Positions 5,072-5,103 of a DNA stretch of 5,103 nt are shown piece after piece; the stretch's first letter is position 1, and every line of letters starts with the position of its first letter. The notes under the pieces were generated by a model. That model did not search any database. It had not been told where the DNA came from and worked only from the letters and a program-made list of their open reading frames with translations. Source of the stretch: Treponema sp. (GTDB taxonomy: Bacteria; Spirochaetota; Spirochaetia; Treponematales; Breznakiellaceae); the NCBI GenBank assembly GCA_031280065.1, contig JAITHH010000219.1:1-5103 (forward strand). Reading direction: 5' to 3'. The position numbers were made by a program, and so were the translations under genes.

Positions 5072-5103
5072 GGGGGGCACGAACCTGCGGTTCGATGGCC
5101 CCC
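5072..5103. repeat. Strong GC-rich hairpin at the right edge
   Basis: CGAACC (5080-5085) and GGTTCG (5089-5094) are perfect inverted arms around TGC. Outside them, GGGGGGCA (5072-5079) faces ATGGCCCCC (5095-5103), which extends the stem with one or two mismatches right up to the window edge. A second GAACC at 5067-5071 offers an alternative partner for GGTTC. It lies upstream of uvrC and may be a dispersed palindromic repeat or the terminator of the next gene; the window ends before this can be judged. Confidence 0.5.

Noticed and set aside
5011..5103. Short plus-strand frame starting at ATG 5011 and open to the edge
   Set aside because: It has no ribosome site and runs straight through the strong palindrome; it is more likely repeat DNA than coding.
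5080..5103. Possible tRNA 3' half, because GGTTCGA resembles a T-loop
   Set aside because: The paired bases form a simple hairpin, with no acceptor, D or anticodon arm visible in the upstream sequence.

Overview
This is a mostly ordinary bacterial chromosomal segment of moderately high GC. It holds four complete genes and the 5' end of an insertion sequence. The GC-rich coding, the spirochaete-like look of the Apt and UvrC proteins and the scattered GC-rich palindromes suggest a Treponema-type spirochaete, possibly an environmental or gut anaerobe. That is an impression from memory of protein families, not a computed placement.

Layout from left to right. Positions 1-294 (minus strand) encode the first 98 residues of an ISAs1-family transposase that runs off the left edge. 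A plausible outer end of the element lies near 360. Between it and the next gene (about 361-641) is what looks like the remnant of a small minus-strand gene with a one-base frameshift, together with two sets of strong inverted repeats. Positions 642-1397 (minus) encode a TauE/SafE-type membrane permease. A divergent 380-base intergenic region follows, with short repeats and an operator-like palindrome just upstream of the permease ribosome binding site. Positions 1778-2278 (plus) encode a GAF-fold free methionine-(R)-sulfoxide reductase with all three expected cysteines. Positions 2416-2949 (plus) encode adenine phosphoribosyltransferase behind a good sigma70-type promoter whose -35 box is flanked by two identical 10-bp palindromic sites. 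Positions 3007-4974 (minus, convergent with apt) encode UvrC with every catalytic motif intact. Its only visible promoter sits so close to the ATG that the mRNA may be leaderless. The last 30 or so bases form a strong GC-rich hairpin cut by the window edge.

The genes are housekeeping or stress functions rather than one pathway: purine salvage (apt), nucleotide excision repair (uvrC), repair of oxidised free methionine (msrC-like), and export or uptake of a small anion, classically a sulfur oxyanion (TauE/SafE-like). The divergent permease/reductase pair could share a sulfur or oxidative-stress theme, but nothing in the sequence proves it. I see no CRISPR array, tRNA, rRNA or clear new multi-gene system. 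The most interesting signals are regulatory: the paired apt operator-like sites, the possibly leaderless uvrC start, and the palindromes around the insertion-sequence scar.
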